Under the pieces are notes generated by a model that did no database searches, had not been told where the DNA came from, and was given only the letters and a program-made list of their open reading frames with translations. The translations under genes were made by a program, and so were the position numbers. This document shows positions 24,956 to 34,564 of a stretch of DNA of 55,193 nt, one piece after another (position 1 is the stretch's first letter; every line of letters begins with the position of its first letter). The stretch comes from Devosia nitrariae (lineage in GTDB: Bacteria > Pseudomonadota > Alphaproteobacteria > Rhizobiales > Devosiaceae), in the NCBI RefSeq assembly GCF_030160115.1, contig NZ_BSNS01000014.1, forward strand, positions 1-55,193, written 5' to 3'.

Positions 24956-27064
24956 ATGCCCGTTCCCAACGACTATCTCGAACGCGTCTATGCCGGCGTG
25001 CTGGGCAAGCTGGTCGGCGTCTATCTCGGCCGCCCGTTCGAGGGCTGGACGTATCAGCGCATCATGGCCGAGCTCGGGCCCATCGAGTATTACGTCCACG
25101 AGCGCCTCAACCAGCCGCTCGTCGTCACCGACGACGACGTCGCCGGTACCTTCACCTTCGTGCGCGCGCTCGAGGACTACGGCATTTCTCCCGATCTGAA
25201 GGCTGAGGATATCGGCAAGGCCTGGCTTAACTATATCTGCGAGGAGCGCTCAATCCTCTGGTGGGGCGGCAACGGCAACTCCACCGAGCACACCGCCTGG
25301 CTCAACCTCAAGAAGGGCATCCCCGCCCCGGCCTCCGGCGCGATCGAGACCAATGGCCAGACCGTCGCCGAACAGATCGGCGCGCAGATCTTCATCGACG
25401 GATGGGCGCTGGTAGCGCCGGGCCAGCCTAAACTCGCCGCGCGGCTCGCCGAGCAGGCCGGCAAGGTCAGCCATGACGGCGAATCCGTCCATGCCGCCAT
25501 GCTGTGGGCGGCCATGGAGGCCGAGGCCTTCCGCACCAGCGACATCGACACCCTCATCGATACGGGCCTTTCGGTCATCCCTGCCGACAGCCTCATCGCC
25601 CGGCTGATCGGCGACATCCGCCGCTGGCATAAGGAGAACGCCGACTGGCGCACCTGCCGGCAGCTCATAGAAGACCATTACGGCTACGACAAATATCCGG
25701 GCAACTGCCATGTCGTGCCCAACCATGCCCTGATGATCATGGCGGTGCTCTATGCGCCCGACGACTTCCAGAAGGCCCAGATGATCGTCAACACCTCGGG
25801 CTGGGACACCGACTGCAATGCCGGCAATGTCGGATGCCTGCAGGGCATCATGCTGGGTCTCGAGGGGCTGGAAGCCGGCCCCGACTGGCGCGGTCCGGTC
25901 GCCGACCGGCTGCTCATCTCCTCGGCCGACGGCGGCAACTCGATCAACGACGCGGTGCGCACCGCTTACTATCTGACCAACATCGGCCGGCGCCTTGCGG
26001 GCGAAGCGCCGCTCGACCCGCCCAAGAACGGTGCGCAGTTCCACTTCTCCCTCCCCGGAAGCCGGCAGGGGTTCCGCGCGCTTGGCGTGCCGGGTACCGA
26101 CCACACCCCGAGCGTCGGAAATGTCGAATTCGAGGGTGGTCGGGCTCTGGCCATTACCTACGAGGCCCTCGGCCCCACCCAGGTCGCGGTCGTAACCACC
26201 CCGACCTTCTCGCCGCCCGAAATGCTCAACATGCGCACCTACGACCTGATGGCCTCGCCGCTCGTCTACCCGGGCCAGACGCTGTCGGCCCGCGTGGTCG
26301 CTCCGCGGGACAATCAGGGCGCCGTCACGGTTCGCCTGCGCATCCGCATCTATGATGAAGCCGATGAGATGCGCGACATCGATGGTGAAGCGCGGACCGT
26401 GCAGCCGGGAGAAGACGCGGTGCTGAGCTGGCGCCTGCCCGACCTCGACGGCCGGCCCATCGCCGAGATCGGCCTTGCCGTTTCGCCCGAGGGCCGGCGC
26501 GCGTCCGGTCGCATCCTGCTCGACCATATGCGCTGGGACGGCGCTCCCGAGCTGACGCTCCATCGCCCCAAGGGGGATGGGGATTTCTGGCGCATGGCCT
26601 GGGTCAACGGCGTCGACTTCTTCTCCAAGCGCTTCCCGCCGAGCTTTCGCATCTCCCATTCACGCGGCGAAGGCATGGTCAGCCACGGCACGCGCCAATG
26701 GACCGACTATGCGGTCAAGGCCGACGTCATGGTGCATCTGGGCGACTACGGAGGCCTCGCCCTGCGGGTCCAGGGCCTGCGCCGCTACTACGGCGTGCGC
26801 GTGACCCGCGGCAACCGGCTCGAGATCGTGCGGACCCGCGACGAGGAGGTCACGGTGCTCGCGTCGAGCGACTTCGACTTCGCCCTCGAAACCACCATCC
26901 CCTTCGAGGCGAAGGTCGAAGGCAACACCATCACCGCGACCGTCGGCGGACGCTCGCTCTCGGCCAGCGACGACAGCGAGCTGGCGCTCCGCGACGGCGG
27001 CATCGGCCTTGTCATCCACGAGGGCGCTCTCTCGACAGACGCCGTCCGCGTGTCGGCCGCCTGA
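24956..27064 (+). CDS. ADP-ribosylglycohydrolase-family enzyme fused to a C-terminal beta-sandwich domain
   Basis: A 702-residue protein without a signal peptide. Residues about 8-350 match the ADP-ribosylglycohydrolase (DraG/ARH) family: [11 protein letters not shown] at 21-31, a first metal motif T58-D59-D60-D61, and the second metal motif GWD284-T-D286 in the conserved stretch [13 protein letters not shown]. Such enzymes cleave N- or O-glycosidic bonds to ribose using two Mg ions. Residues about 390-550 form a beta-rich linker region, and about 580-702 a concanavalin-like sandwich ([11 protein letters not shown] ... [16 protein letters not shown]). It lies inside a complete sugar-importer operon, so I infer that it hydrolyses an imported glycoside, perhaps ribosylated, rather than reversing protein ADP-ribosylation. 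Roughly twice the size of DraG. Confidence 0.85.
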   Translation: MPVPNDYLERVYAGVLGKLVGVYLGRPFEGWTYQRIMAELGPIEYYVHERLNQPLVVTDDDVAGTFTFVRALEDYGISPDLKAEDIGKAWLNYICEERSILWWGGNGNSTEHTAWLNLKKGIPAPASGAIETNGQTVAEQIGAQIFIDGWALVAPGQPKLAARLAEQAGKVSHDGESVHAAMLWAAMEAEAFRTSDIDTLIDTGLSVIPADSLIARLIGDIRRWHKENADWRTCRQLIEDHYGYDKYPGNCHVVPNHALMIMAVLYAPDDFQKAQMIVNTSGWDTDCNAGNVGCLQGIMLGLEGLEAGPDWRGPVADRLLISSADGGNSINDAVRTAYYLTNIGRRLAGEAPLDPPKNGAQFHFSLPGSRQGFRALGVPGTDHTPSVGNVEFEGGRALAITYEALGPTQVAVVTTPTFSPPEMLNMRTYDLMASPLVYPGQTLSARVVAPRDNQGAVTVRLRIRIYDEADEMRDIDGEARTVQPGEDAVLSWRLPDLDGRPIAEIGLAVSPEGRRASGRILLDHMRWDGAPELTLHRPKGDGDFWRMAWVNGVDFFSKRFPPSFRISHSRGEGMVSHGTRQWTDYAVKADVMVHLGDYGGLALRVQGLRRYYGVRVTRGNRLEIVRTRDEEVTVLASSDFDFALETTIPFEAKVEGNTITATVGGRSLSASDDSELALRDGGIGLVIHEGALSTDAVRVSAA

Positions 27065-27084
27065 GGAAACGAAAGGAAACCGCC

Positions 27085-28143
27085 ATGGCACCGGTCAGCA
27101 TCGGCAATGTCAGGAAGAGCTACGGCAATGTGGCGATCATGCATGGCGTCAGCGTCGACATCGACGATGGCGAGTTCGTCGTCCTCGTCGGTCCGTCCGG
27201 CTGCGGCAAGTCCACGCTCTTGCGTATGATCGCCGGGTTGGAGGACATCACCAGCGGCACGATCAGCATCGGCGGGCGGGTGGTCAACGACCTGCCCCCC
27301 AAGGCGCGCGACATCTCCATGGTGTTCCAGAACTACGCGCTCTACCCCCACATGACCGTGGCCGAGAACATGGCCTTCTCGCTGACGCTGGCCAAGGCAC
27401 CGGCGGAAGAAAAGCGGCGGCGCGTTGCCGAGGCCGCCGAGATCCTCGGGCTCGGCGACCTGCTCGGCCGCTATCCGCGCCAGCTCTCGGGCGGCCAGAG
27501 GCAGCGGGTGGCCATGGGCCGCTCGATCGTGCGCAACCCGCAGGTCTTCCTCTTCGACGAGCCGCTGTCCAATCTCGACGCCAAGCTGCGCGTGGCCATG
27601 CGTGCCGAGATCAAGAGCCTGCACAAGCGGCTGGGCACCACCATCGTCTATGTCACCCACGACCAGGTGGAAGCCATGACCATGGCCGACAGGATCGTGG
27701 TCATGCAGGCCGGACGCGTCGAGCAGATCGGCACGCCCCTCGAGCTCTACGACAGCCCGGCCAACAGCTTTGTCGCCCAGTTCATCGGCTCTCCGTCGAT
27801 GAACCTGCTTCGGACGGTACGGCGGGGCGACGAGCTCGTGCTCTCCTCAGGCCAGGCAACGGACCTGCGCCCGCCGGCAGCCGTCGATGAAGGCCAGGAG
27901 GTGCTCGTCGGCAAGCGCCCGGAGCACATCGCCCTCACCGGCGAGAGTGGCCTGCCGGCCACGATCGGCGTCGTCGAGCCGACCGGCTCTGAGACCTATG
28001 CCGTGATGCGGGTCGACGACGAAGAGCTCGTCTGCCTCTTCCGGGAACGGATCCCGCTGGCCGACGGCGCGGTCGTCCACCTGTCGCTGTCACAAGGCGT
28101 GACGCATTTCTTCGATCCCCTGTCCGGACTTCGGCTGGCTTAG
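27085..28143 (+). CDS. Sugar ABC transporter ATP-binding protein (UgpC/MsmK-like), cassette D
   Basis: A 352-residue CUT1-importer ATPase. Walker [10 protein letters not shown] at 36-44, Q-loop [12 protein letters not shown] at about 80-91, signature LSGGQ at 134-138, Walker B VFLFDEP at 154-160 and H-loop histidine at 192 are all intact. The C-terminal about 115 residues form the TOBE/OB regulatory domain. It begins at ATG 27085 after GAAAGGAAAC, 20 bp behind the preceding gene, and closes the operon. Its stop codon TAG is also the first three bases of a dispersed intergenic repeat. ATPases of this type often serve several importers, so it may also power cassettes B and C, which lack one. 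Confidence 0.93.
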   Translation: MAPVSIGNVRKSYGNVAIMHGVSVDIDDGEFVVLVGPSGCGKSTLLRMIAGLEDITSGTISIGGRVVNDLPPKARDISMVFQNYALYPHMTVAENMAFSLTLAKAPAEEKRRRVAEAAEILGLGDLLGRYPRQLSGGQRQRVAMGRSIVRNPQVFLFDEPLSNLDAKLRVAMRAEIKSLHKRLGTTIVYVTHDQVEAMTMADRIVVMQAGRVEQIGTPLELYDSPANSFVAQFIGSPSMNLLRTVRRGDELVLSSGQATDLRPPAAVDEGQEVLVGKRPEHIALTGESGLPATIGVVEPTGSETYAVMRVDDEELVCLFRERIPLADGAVVHLSLSQGVTHFFDPLSGLRLA

Positions 28144-28180
28144 AGCGTTTTCAGCAAAAAGCCTGTCCCGGACTTGATCC
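28141..28180. repeat. Dispersed intergenic repeat, copy 4 (starts at the ATPase stop codon)
   Basis: TAGAGCGTTTTCAGCAAAA followed by GCC-GTCCCGGAC matches the left half of the element at 40000-40130. The first TAG is the stop codon of the ATPase gene, so the element was probably inserted exactly at the end of the reading frame or replaced its original end. Confidence 0.6.
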
Positions 28181-28250
28181 CATTAGGCGCGAAGGTGGGA
28201 CCCATCTGGACGAGGCGATCGAGGACGAGATCGAAGACAGGAATTGAGCG

Positions 28251-28273
28251 GCCTGCCGGCAGGACCGGCAGGC
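28251..28273. terminator. Hairpin between convergent ATPase and amidohydrolase genes
   Basis: GCCTGCCGG (28251-28259) and CCGGCAGGC (28265-28273) form a perfect 9-bp stem with a 5-base loop, midway between two convergent stop codons. It is a plausible bidirectional terminator although no T-tract follows. Confidence 0.5.
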
Positions 28274-28293
28274 GCAGCAGCCGTGTGACGAGC

Positions 28294-30351
28294 CTATTCG
28301 CCCGACACCAGATCCTTGTAGATCATCCCATCCTTCATGATGACGAGGAAGTTGGCGTCGGGGTCTGCGACGAGATTAAGGTTCTCCAGCGGGTTGCCAT
28401 TGACGAGCAGGAGGTCGGCAAGCGCGCCTTCTTCGACGACCCCGAGCCTACCGGGATAGGGATTGCGTTCGCCAGACAGCGCCAGCAGCTCGGCGTTGGT
28501 TCCGGTCGCCATGACGAGTGCTTCGGCGGGTGTGTACCAGCGTTCGAGCGATGCGAGTATCGCGCCCTGTTGCGTTGCGAGCGCCTGGGAGAACAAGACG
28601 TCCGTCCCCCATGCCGTCTTGATGTTGTATCTCTTGGCCAACTCGTAGGTCCCGTCGATCCCGGGAAAGACCTTCTCGGCGTTCGCGCGTTGCACCGATC
28701 CCTCGGGAAAGCCGGTGCGCATCGCGTCCGGCAGGGGTTGCAAGCTCAACCAGACGTCTCGCTCGGCGATGTATTGTGCCGTGGCCTCATCCATGAGGAA
28801 CCCGTGCTCGATTACCTTGACGCCGGCGTCGATCGACCGTCTGATCGCCTGCGGAGTAAAGGCATGGGCGGTAACGTAAGTGCCCCAGTTCTCCGCCGCT
28901 TCCACAGCGGCGCGTAGCTCCTCCAGCGTGAAGGTCGACGCATCGATCGGACTGAACGGGGAGGAGACCCCGCCGCCGGCTGTCAGCTTGATCTGTGAAG
29001 CGCCCTGCATGAGCTGCTCGCGGACCCGAAGCCGGACCTCGTCCGGGCTGTCGGCCACCATGCTGCCACCGACCTGTTCCATGCGAGCCATGTGGCCACC
29101 GATCGTCCGGGGAAGCTCAGACAACTGCCTGAAATCGCCATGACCGCTGGTTACGGTGATCATTGCGCCCGAGGGATAGATACGTGGTCCCTCGACAAGG
29201 CCTTCGTCAATGGCCTGCTTCAGCCCAAAGGATGGTCCCCCGACGTCGCGAACCGTCGTAAAACCCCGCATCAGCGTGTCGCTTGCCTCATCGGCAGCCA
29301 CAATGTTGTTGTAGCCGACATCGCCATGGATCGTCTGTGCCGGGGTGTTGCGGATCAACATCGCATGCCAGTGGTTATCGATCAGCCCGGGCATCAGCAC
29401 CAGGCCATCGCCCTCGATGATGGTGACCTCGGCGTCCCCGGTCTCGATCGCGTCCTCTGAGATTGCAGCGATGAGATTGCCCTCGACGAGCACGTTCGAT
29501 GGGCCGGAAAGCTCCTCGCTCTTGCCGTCGAAGATGCGCACGTCTCGAAACAACGTCGCACCGTCGTTGACCGCAGGCGCGGGATCGGGTGGCGATGCAC
29601 CGGCGCCGAGGTCGGTCGAGGTGAGTTCAAATCTTGCCAGGTTCTCGCCGTCCGGGCCGTAAAGCACCAGCATGCCGTCTTCCACTCGCTGCGCAGTAAC
29701 GCGCTCGAGAACGCTCAGGAATGCAACCTCCACAGCGTTCCTCTCGGGCTCGCAGGCCATCCGCGTCGAGAACACGTCGGAGATCGACACGCCCGTGGGG
29801 GTGTGCATTGCATGGCCGCCGAAAGTGTTGCAGCCGCCATTGCCGCTGACGCTGCCGTCGGCATGGAAGGTCATGACTGCCCCGGCATCCGCGTCGACCT
29901 CCGCCCCTTCGAGCGTTGCCAGCCGCCAGGTGCCCAGCGGCAACGTGGTGTCCGCTGTGACGGACGCGGCGCTGGCGGGTGCGGCATCGAGGCTGCACGT
30001 CTCGATCACCGTGGGCTCGGGCACCGTATGGTCCATGATCATTTCGCTGAGGCGCGCCCGACTGCCATCGCTCGACCAGTCGAGGCCGTGGTCCGGTCGC
30101 AGGCCCATCTCGGTCGTGAACCGTTCCGGCGAGGCTGCGACCTGGTTTAGCTCGAACGTGCGGCCGTCATAGTCGAGCTGCACGGCGGTTCCGCCATCGG
30201 CTTGTCGCACCACAATGCTGTTGCCGCTGTCGCACAAGTAGGTCGTGCCCTGCTCCTGCGCCGTTGTCGCTGCTCCAACCAAGGGGACTGCCGCGATAAC
30301 AAGGAGTCCTGCGCACACATATGCCGCGCGCACGAGCGTATGAACCTTCAT
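28294..30351 (-). CDS. Secreted MliC-META-amidohydrolase fusion protein
   Basis: A 685-residue exported protein with an unusual domain chain. Residues 1-31 are a signal peptide. About 36-105 match MliC, the inhibitor domain of C-type lysozyme (TYLCDSGNSIVV ... RARLSE). About 136-243 match a META/HslJ domain (LGTWRLATLEG ... GNGGCNTFGG). About 262-685 form a metal-dependent amidohydrolase with the metal motif H327-W-H329 in PGLIDNHWHAML, GFTTVRDVGG, and later histidines in AHAFTPQ and IEHGFL. The amidohydrolase should hydrolyse a dipeptide-like or cyclic amide outside the cytosol. The ATG at 30349-30351 opens the signal peptide. It follows the MFS gene by 37 bp and is probably co-transcribed with glutaminase. 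Confidence 0.85.
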   Translation of the reverse strand: MKVHTLVRAAYVCAGLLVIAAVPLVGAATTAQEQGTTYLCDSGNSIVVRQADGGTAVQLDYDGRTFELNQVAASPERFTTEMGLRPDHGLDWSSDGSRARLSEMIMDHTVPEPTVIETCSLDAAPASAASVTADTTLPLGTWRLATLEGAEVDADAGAVMTFHADGSVSGNGGCNTFGGHAMHTPTGVSISDVFSTRMACEPERNAVEVAFLSVLERVTAQRVEDGMLVLYGPDGENLARFELTSTDLGAGASPPDPAPAVNDGATLFRDVRIFDGKSEELSGPSNVLVEGNLIAAISEDAIETGDAEVTIIEGDGLVLMPGLIDNHWHAMLIRNTPAQTIHGDVGYNNIVAADEASDTLMRGFTTVRDVGGPSFGLKQAIDEGLVEGPRIYPSGAMITVTSGHGDFRQLSELPRTIGGHMARMEQVGGSMVADSPDEVRLRVREQLMQGASQIKLTAGGGVSSPFSPIDASTFTLEELRAAVEAAENWGTYVTAHAFTPQAIRRSIDAGVKVIEHGFLMDEATAQYIAERDVWLSLQPLPDAMRTGFPEGSVQRANAEKVFPGIDGTYELAKRYNIKTAWGTDVLFSQALATQQGAILASLERWYTPAEALVMATGTNAELLALSGERNPYPGRLGVVEEGALADLLLVNGNPLENLNLVADPDANFLVIMKDGMIYKDLVSGE

Positions 30352-30388
30352 GGCCGTTCTCCGAACTGTGTCGAGCGTTCTGAACTTC

Positions 30389-32014
30389 TCACTTGTTGGC
30401 CGACGGGTCTGGTATCTCCCCGGGGACGTAGTTGGGCAGGCCTCCGGCAGGCACGATCGCCAGCAGCGACACGCCGGCCATGATGAGCAGGCCAATCTTG
30501 AGAGCCCACAAGCGGGCTTCGGTGTTGAGGCGGATAGCCTCCTCCGCCTCTTCGGGCGTTGCCGCGGTGCCGGCGAGCAGCTCCTGCAATTGATCGTTGC
30601 TGACGAAATTGATGCTGCCGAGATCGACTTGCGACAGCAGCTCTGGGGTCAGGATGGCACTGCCCGCAATACCCGAGAGCACGGCTGCGCTGAGGAGACC
30701 CACCATCAAGGCACCCGCTACTGCGGTGCCGACGGCATTGGCGAGATTGTTCGCGGTTCCTCGCAGCGACCCGACGTCCCCCGCCAGCTCTTTCGGCGAA
30801 GCCGTCACCAGGACATTGAACACCAGCGTCACCAGCGCGCCTTGCCCGATGCCGAAGACGACGAGGCCGACCAGGACCGGCAGCGAGCTCCAGTCGTTGC
30901 TAACCACGAACGCCAGCCATAACAGCGCCAGGGTGCAGAGGACGAAGCCGATGCGCCCGATCTGGCGCGGTGTCAGGGTTCTGTAGAAACGGACGACGAG
31001 AATTGCGGCAAAGAACACCGTCAGGTTGAACGGCAGCATGGCGACCGCCGTGTCCCAGGGGGTGCGCCCCTGGACGATCTGGATGTAGAGGGGCACCGAG
31101 AAGTTCAGCATCGCTTCGAGCGCAACGACCGCGAACATGGCGTAGATTGCCGCCCGCTCGACGGGAGAGTCGATTACCGCCAGCGCCAGCAACGGGGTCT
31201 GGTTCTGGCTCTCGCGCCGATGGGTCCACATGAAAAACGCCTGGCCGAGCACGATGCCGATGACGATCAGGATGGGTGCGGGCGATATCCCGAGAAGGGA
31301 CAACGGCGCATTGGGCGTCGCGAGCAGGAGGCCCCAGCCATTGAGATTGTTGAAGCCGAAACTGAGCGTCACGATGGACGCGGCAGCCAGGATCACACCG
31401 ACGAAGTCGATCCTGATTTCGGGCGCCCCCTGGTCCCTTTTCAGCCGGAAGCTCATGAGGAAAATCAAGGCGGCCAGGACAACCATCAGCGCGAACGCCG
31501 GCCGCCAGCCGAAATTGGTCCCGAGGATGCCCCCGATCAGGAACGCGGAAACGCCCGCTGCGGCACGCGCCGATCCGAGCGTACCGAGCGCCGTCGCCTG
31601 CTGGTCGCCCTTGTAATTCTCGGCAATGAGCGCCACCAGCGCCGGGACGAGGGCGGCCGCAGCCGCACCCGAAAGCCCCTGGGCCGTAATCATGACCAGG
31701 GCCGTCGGGCTCAACGTCATCGTCACCTGCGCAAGTCCGAACAGCACCACGCAGACGCGGAAAACCTGCAGCGCACCGAAGCGCTGGTTGAGCTTGGCGC
31801 CCAGCATCACGAAGCCGGCAACGATCATCGAATAGGTGACGATGCCGGTCGCCACTGTCGTTGGCGGAACGCCGAAGGATTCCACCATTCCTCCCATGGC
31901 CACCGGCAACGAGGCGACGTTGTACGACATCATCACCTGCGCCAGGGCTATGGCGATCATCGGGATCCACGATACTCTGTCGGATACGTCCCGGGACATC
32001 GTTGCGGCTGTCAT
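30389..32014 (-). CDS. MFS transporter, DHA2/EmrB-like drug:proton antiporter type
   Basis: A 541-residue membrane protein with about 14 hydrophobic segments, the size and layout of DHA2-family exporters; the first helix begins near residue 15 (WIPMIAIALAQVMMS). Its ATG (32012-32014) overlaps the glutaminase stop in an ATGA junction and has GGAGG upstream. A long in-frame extension upstream is the glutaminase gene read in another frame and is rejected. The middle gene of a three-gene operon (glutaminase, MFS, amidohydrolase), it may move the substrate or product of those enzymes, or a toxic compound; the sequence does not say which. Confidence 0.85.
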   Translation of the reverse strand: MTAATMSRDVSDRVSWIPMIAIALAQVMMSYNVASLPVAMGGMVESFGVPPTTVATGIVTYSMIVAGFVMLGAKLNQRFGALQVFRVCVVLFGLAQVTMTLSPTALVMITAQGLSGAAAAALVPALVALIAENYKGDQQATALGTLGSARAAAGVSAFLIGGILGTNFGWRPAFALMVVLAALIFLMSFRLKRDQGAPEIRIDFVGVILAAASIVTLSFGFNNLNGWGLLLATPNAPLSLLGISPAPILIVIGIVLGQAFFMWTHRRESQNQTPLLALAVIDSPVERAAIYAMFAVVALEAMLNFSVPLYIQIVQGRTPWDTAVAMLPFNLTVFFAAILVVRFYRTLTPRQIGRIGFVLCTLALLWLAFVVSNDWSSLPVLVGLVVFGIGQGALVTLVFNVLVTASPKELAGDVGSLRGTANNLANAVGTAVAGALMVGLLSAAVLSGIAGSAILTPELLSQVDLGSINFVSNDQLQELLAGTAATPEEAEEAIRLNTEARLWALKIGLLIMAGVSLLAIVPAGGLPNYVPGEIPDPSANK

Positions 32015-33039
32015 CTGGAGGCCTCCCTCACTGGCTGGCTCGCGTCCTCTGCATCGGCTTGCGGCTTGGAGAGGAAGAGGTCGATCCCTAGCTCCTGCGA
32101 CAGGTCCCTCGCCGCCAATTGTCCTTTTATGCTGTTGCCCGCTCCGTCGAGCAGAGGTGCAAAGGTTCCCAGCCCTCCCTTTCCGGGAGACACCGTCACG
32201 ATGCCGCCACCAATGCCGCTTTTGCCGGGCAATCCGATTTCGTAGAGCCAATCGCCCGACGTCTCGTAGAGACCGGCCGTCGCCATGACCGCCAGCGTAT
32301 AGTGGCAGGTCATCGGATCGACGACGCGCTGGCCGGTGATGGGGTTTACGCCCCCGTCCGCCAGCGTCGCGCCCATCACCGCCAGGTCCCTGGCGGTGAC
32401 GTCGAGAGAGCACTGGCGCGTATAGAGATCGAGCGCGTCTATGGGGTCGCAGTAGATCCGGCCGGCGCTGTGCAGCAGATGGGCAAGCCCGCGATTGCGC
32501 AGGTTCGTTGCCCGCGCCGATGCCAGGACCTCTTCGTTGATCGACAAGTCCCGGCCGGCGAACGCCGAGAGTCCGGAGACAATAGTCTGCCATTTGGCAT
32601 CATAGGTATCGCCGGAAATAAGGCTCGTCGCGGCGATCGCCCCCGGGTTGACCATCGGGTTCGTGCGTCCGTCCGGGCTGATCTCGAGCGGGACCACCGA
32701 GTTGAACGCGAAGCCCGTCGCATTCACCCCCAGCCTCAGTCGCGCTTCGTCCGGACCGATCTGCTGACAGACCAGGGCAAAGACGAACGGCTTCGACACG
32801 CTCATGATGGTGAACAGGTGATCGACCGCCCCCGCCGCATGCATCTGGCCGTCCGTGCCTGCCATGCAAAGACCGAAGAGATCGCGCGGAACCCGCGCCA
32901 GGGCCGGATAGACCTGCGAGCATTCGCCGTCGGAATTGGCGGCGTAGCGGGAATAGACCCGCTCGATCAGTCTTGAGACGTCGGCCGCCGGCGGAAGATG
33001 TCCAGTGGAGACGTATGTCCGCTCATCGGCTTGGAACAT
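32011..33039 (-). CDS. glsA: Glutaminase A
   Basis: A 342-residue serine-dependent glutaminase of the beta-lactamase-like fold that converts glutamine to glutamate and ammonia. The catalytic pair S80-x-x-K83 lies in TIMSVSKPF. NPMVNPGAI (127-135), DLYTRQCSL (204-212) and GKSGIGGGI (272-280) are family hallmarks. The length fits bacterial GlsA with a slightly extended tail. It is the first gene of a minus-strand operon, overlapping the MFS gene by four bases. An AraC-family gene lies 180 bp upstream in the same direction and may control it. Ammonia release suggests a role in acid stress or nitrogen use, as known for other GlsA proteins. Confidence 0.93.
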   Translation of the reverse strand: MFQADERTYVSTGHLPPAADVSRLIERVYSRYAANSDGECSQVYPALARVPRDLFGLCMAGTDGQMHAAGAVDHLFTIMSVSKPFVFALVCQQIGPDEARLRLGVNATGFAFNSVVPLEISPDGRTNPMVNPGAIAATSLISGDTYDAKWQTIVSGLSAFAGRDLSINEEVLASARATNLRNRGLAHLLHSAGRIYCDPIDALDLYTRQCSLDVTARDLAVMGATLADGGVNPITGQRVVDPMTCHYTLAVMATAGLYETSGDWLYEIGLPGKSGIGGGIVTVSPGKGGLGTFAPLLDGAGNSIKGQLAARDLSQELGIDLFLSKPQADAEDASQPVREASR

Positions 33040-33218
33040 AGTCGCCCTCGATCGTCGGGAAACACTGGAATGCTACATCCCTCTCGGTCGGGAACACATC
33101 GCCCGGAGTCCCAAACGTTGTCACGGCGTCTCAAAACGATCTGGCGTTAATAGATAATGTCCACCGGGAACGGGCAGAAGTTCCCTCGCGGGACGCGCAG
33201 ACCGGCATCACCTGAATA

Positions 33219-34331
33219 TCAAGCCTGAAGGCGACGGAGCAGGAAATTGAGGCGCTGCACCGGCAATGCCTCCTCGTCCGGCCGGGTTGCGAGAGGCGAG
33301 AGCGATCCGCGCCGGGCGCCGGCGCGTACCTCCGACGGACTGTAGCCGAACTCGCGCCGGAACGCCCGGCTGAACTCGGCGCCGTCGTTGAAGCACCAGC
33401 ACTCGGCAATCTCCAGGATGCGCCGGCGGTCATTGGCATCAGCCAGAGCCGCGTGAGCGGCGGCCAGGCGCCGCCGCTGGATGTAGTGCATGACGCCGCC
33501 GGCGGGCTCGAAGAGGCGATAGAGCCGCGACCGCGAAATTCCGAGCTCCCGCGGGAGCCCGACAGCCCCGAGCCCGGCGTCGCCGAGGTGCGTCTGAATG
33601 TAGTGGCGGGCGCGCTCCAGCAGCACGCTCGATATCGCGTCCTCAGCCTCTTCCAGCCGTTCCGGCGAGGGCGAGACACAGGCGAGAAGCATGGCGCGCG
33701 TCGTCGCGGCCAGCTCCGGCAGATCCGCGATATCCAGTTTGGGGAGCTGGCGGGCGAGGCTGATCATGTAGTCGGCAAAAATCCGCCCCATGCCGCCCTC
33801 GAGCCGGGAAAACGCAGCAGCATCGAGGATATGAGCCATGTCGCGGCAGAAATCGCGCGGCACGAACAACATCAGCAGATCGTTTTTCCGGCTGACCGTG
33901 CCCTCGAAGGCGCGCCCGAGTGGATGCACCTGCACCATGCCCGTATTGCCGTCGAGCCTGTTGCTGTCGGTAAGGGTCGTCGAGCGGCCATCGAGGAAGA
34001 GCGTCAGCAGCCAGTGATCGAGCGGGTCGCGCCGGCCACGCTTGGGAAGGCTGGAATATCCCAGCCCCTGTGTGTGGATGCGTGAAAATGCAAAGGTCCC
34101 GAGATCCCAGACCTGATGGTCCGCGCGGAACCCTCCCGCAACATCGTCGGCCGTTAGGTCGAGCATCTCCGCATAGCTGCGGCGCCACGCTTCGAACTGC
34201 TCCTCGCGCGGCACCTCGCGCGTGGAGAACGCAAAGCTCTGCACCGACGCGCCTGGCGTGGTCGCAGGCATTGGCAGCCGCCGGTCAAATGTCGGCGGAA
34301 TGTCGTGGCGGGCCGCAACTGCTGACGACAT
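33219..34331 (-). CDS. AraC-family transcriptional regulator
   Basis: A 370-residue regulator: an N-terminal AraC_binding_2-like sensing domain at about residues 30-210 (DHWLLTLFLDGRSTTL region) and a C-terminal double helix-turn-helix at about 240-340 (LGAVGLPRELGISRSRLYRLFE ... FNDGAEFSRAFRREFGYSPSE). The ATG at 34329-34331 is preceded by GAGGGAAC; another ATG 20 codons later is less likely. The gap to the glutaminase gene (33040-33218) holds no gene and should contain the operon promoter. Probable activator of glutaminase, MFS and amidohydrolase (inference from position). Confidence 0.87.
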   Translation of the reverse strand: MSSAVAARHDIPPTFDRRLPMPATTPGASVQSFAFSTREVPREEQFEAWRRSYAEMLDLTADDVAGGFRADHQVWDLGTFAFSRIHTQGLGYSSLPKRGRRDPLDHWLLTLFLDGRSTTLTDSNRLDGNTGMVQVHPLGRAFEGTVSRKNDLLMLFVPRDFCRDMAHILDAAAFSRLEGGMGRIFADYMISLARQLPKLDIADLPELAATTRAMLLACVSPSPERLEEAEDAISSVLLERARHYIQTHLGDAGLGAVGLPRELGISRSRLYRLFEPAGGVMHYIQRRRLAAAHAALADANDRRRILEIAECWCFNDGAEFSRAFRREFGYSPSEVRAGARRGSLSPLATRPDEEALPVQRLNFLLRRLQA

Positions 34332-34564
34332 GTTCCCTCACGAACAAGCCAGCTGAATACTGTAAATATGCGTTTGCTTGTATTAGGTCAATTATGTGAC
34401 CGAACCATATCCGCACCGAACCAATAATTCTCATCAATTGGAGACAATATCGACCTGCCCTGCCACAGCAGCGCAGAGACAGCAGTGCGTCGGGCCGGCG
34501 CAACGGCGGAGCCAGGTACGCCGCACCTGTTTCAAGCGACGGGGAGCCGAGTATCCCGAATAGA

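Noticed and set aside
25250..26659. A 469-codon minus-strand reading opposite the ADP-ribosylglycohydrolase gene
   Set aside because: It is an antisense shadow of a conserved enzyme gene, with no ribosome site and no recognisable domain.
30389..32593. A 734-codon reading in frame with the MFS transporter
   Set aside because: The extra N-terminal part is the glutaminase gene read in another frame; the ATG at 32014 has a GGAGG site and the proper first helix.
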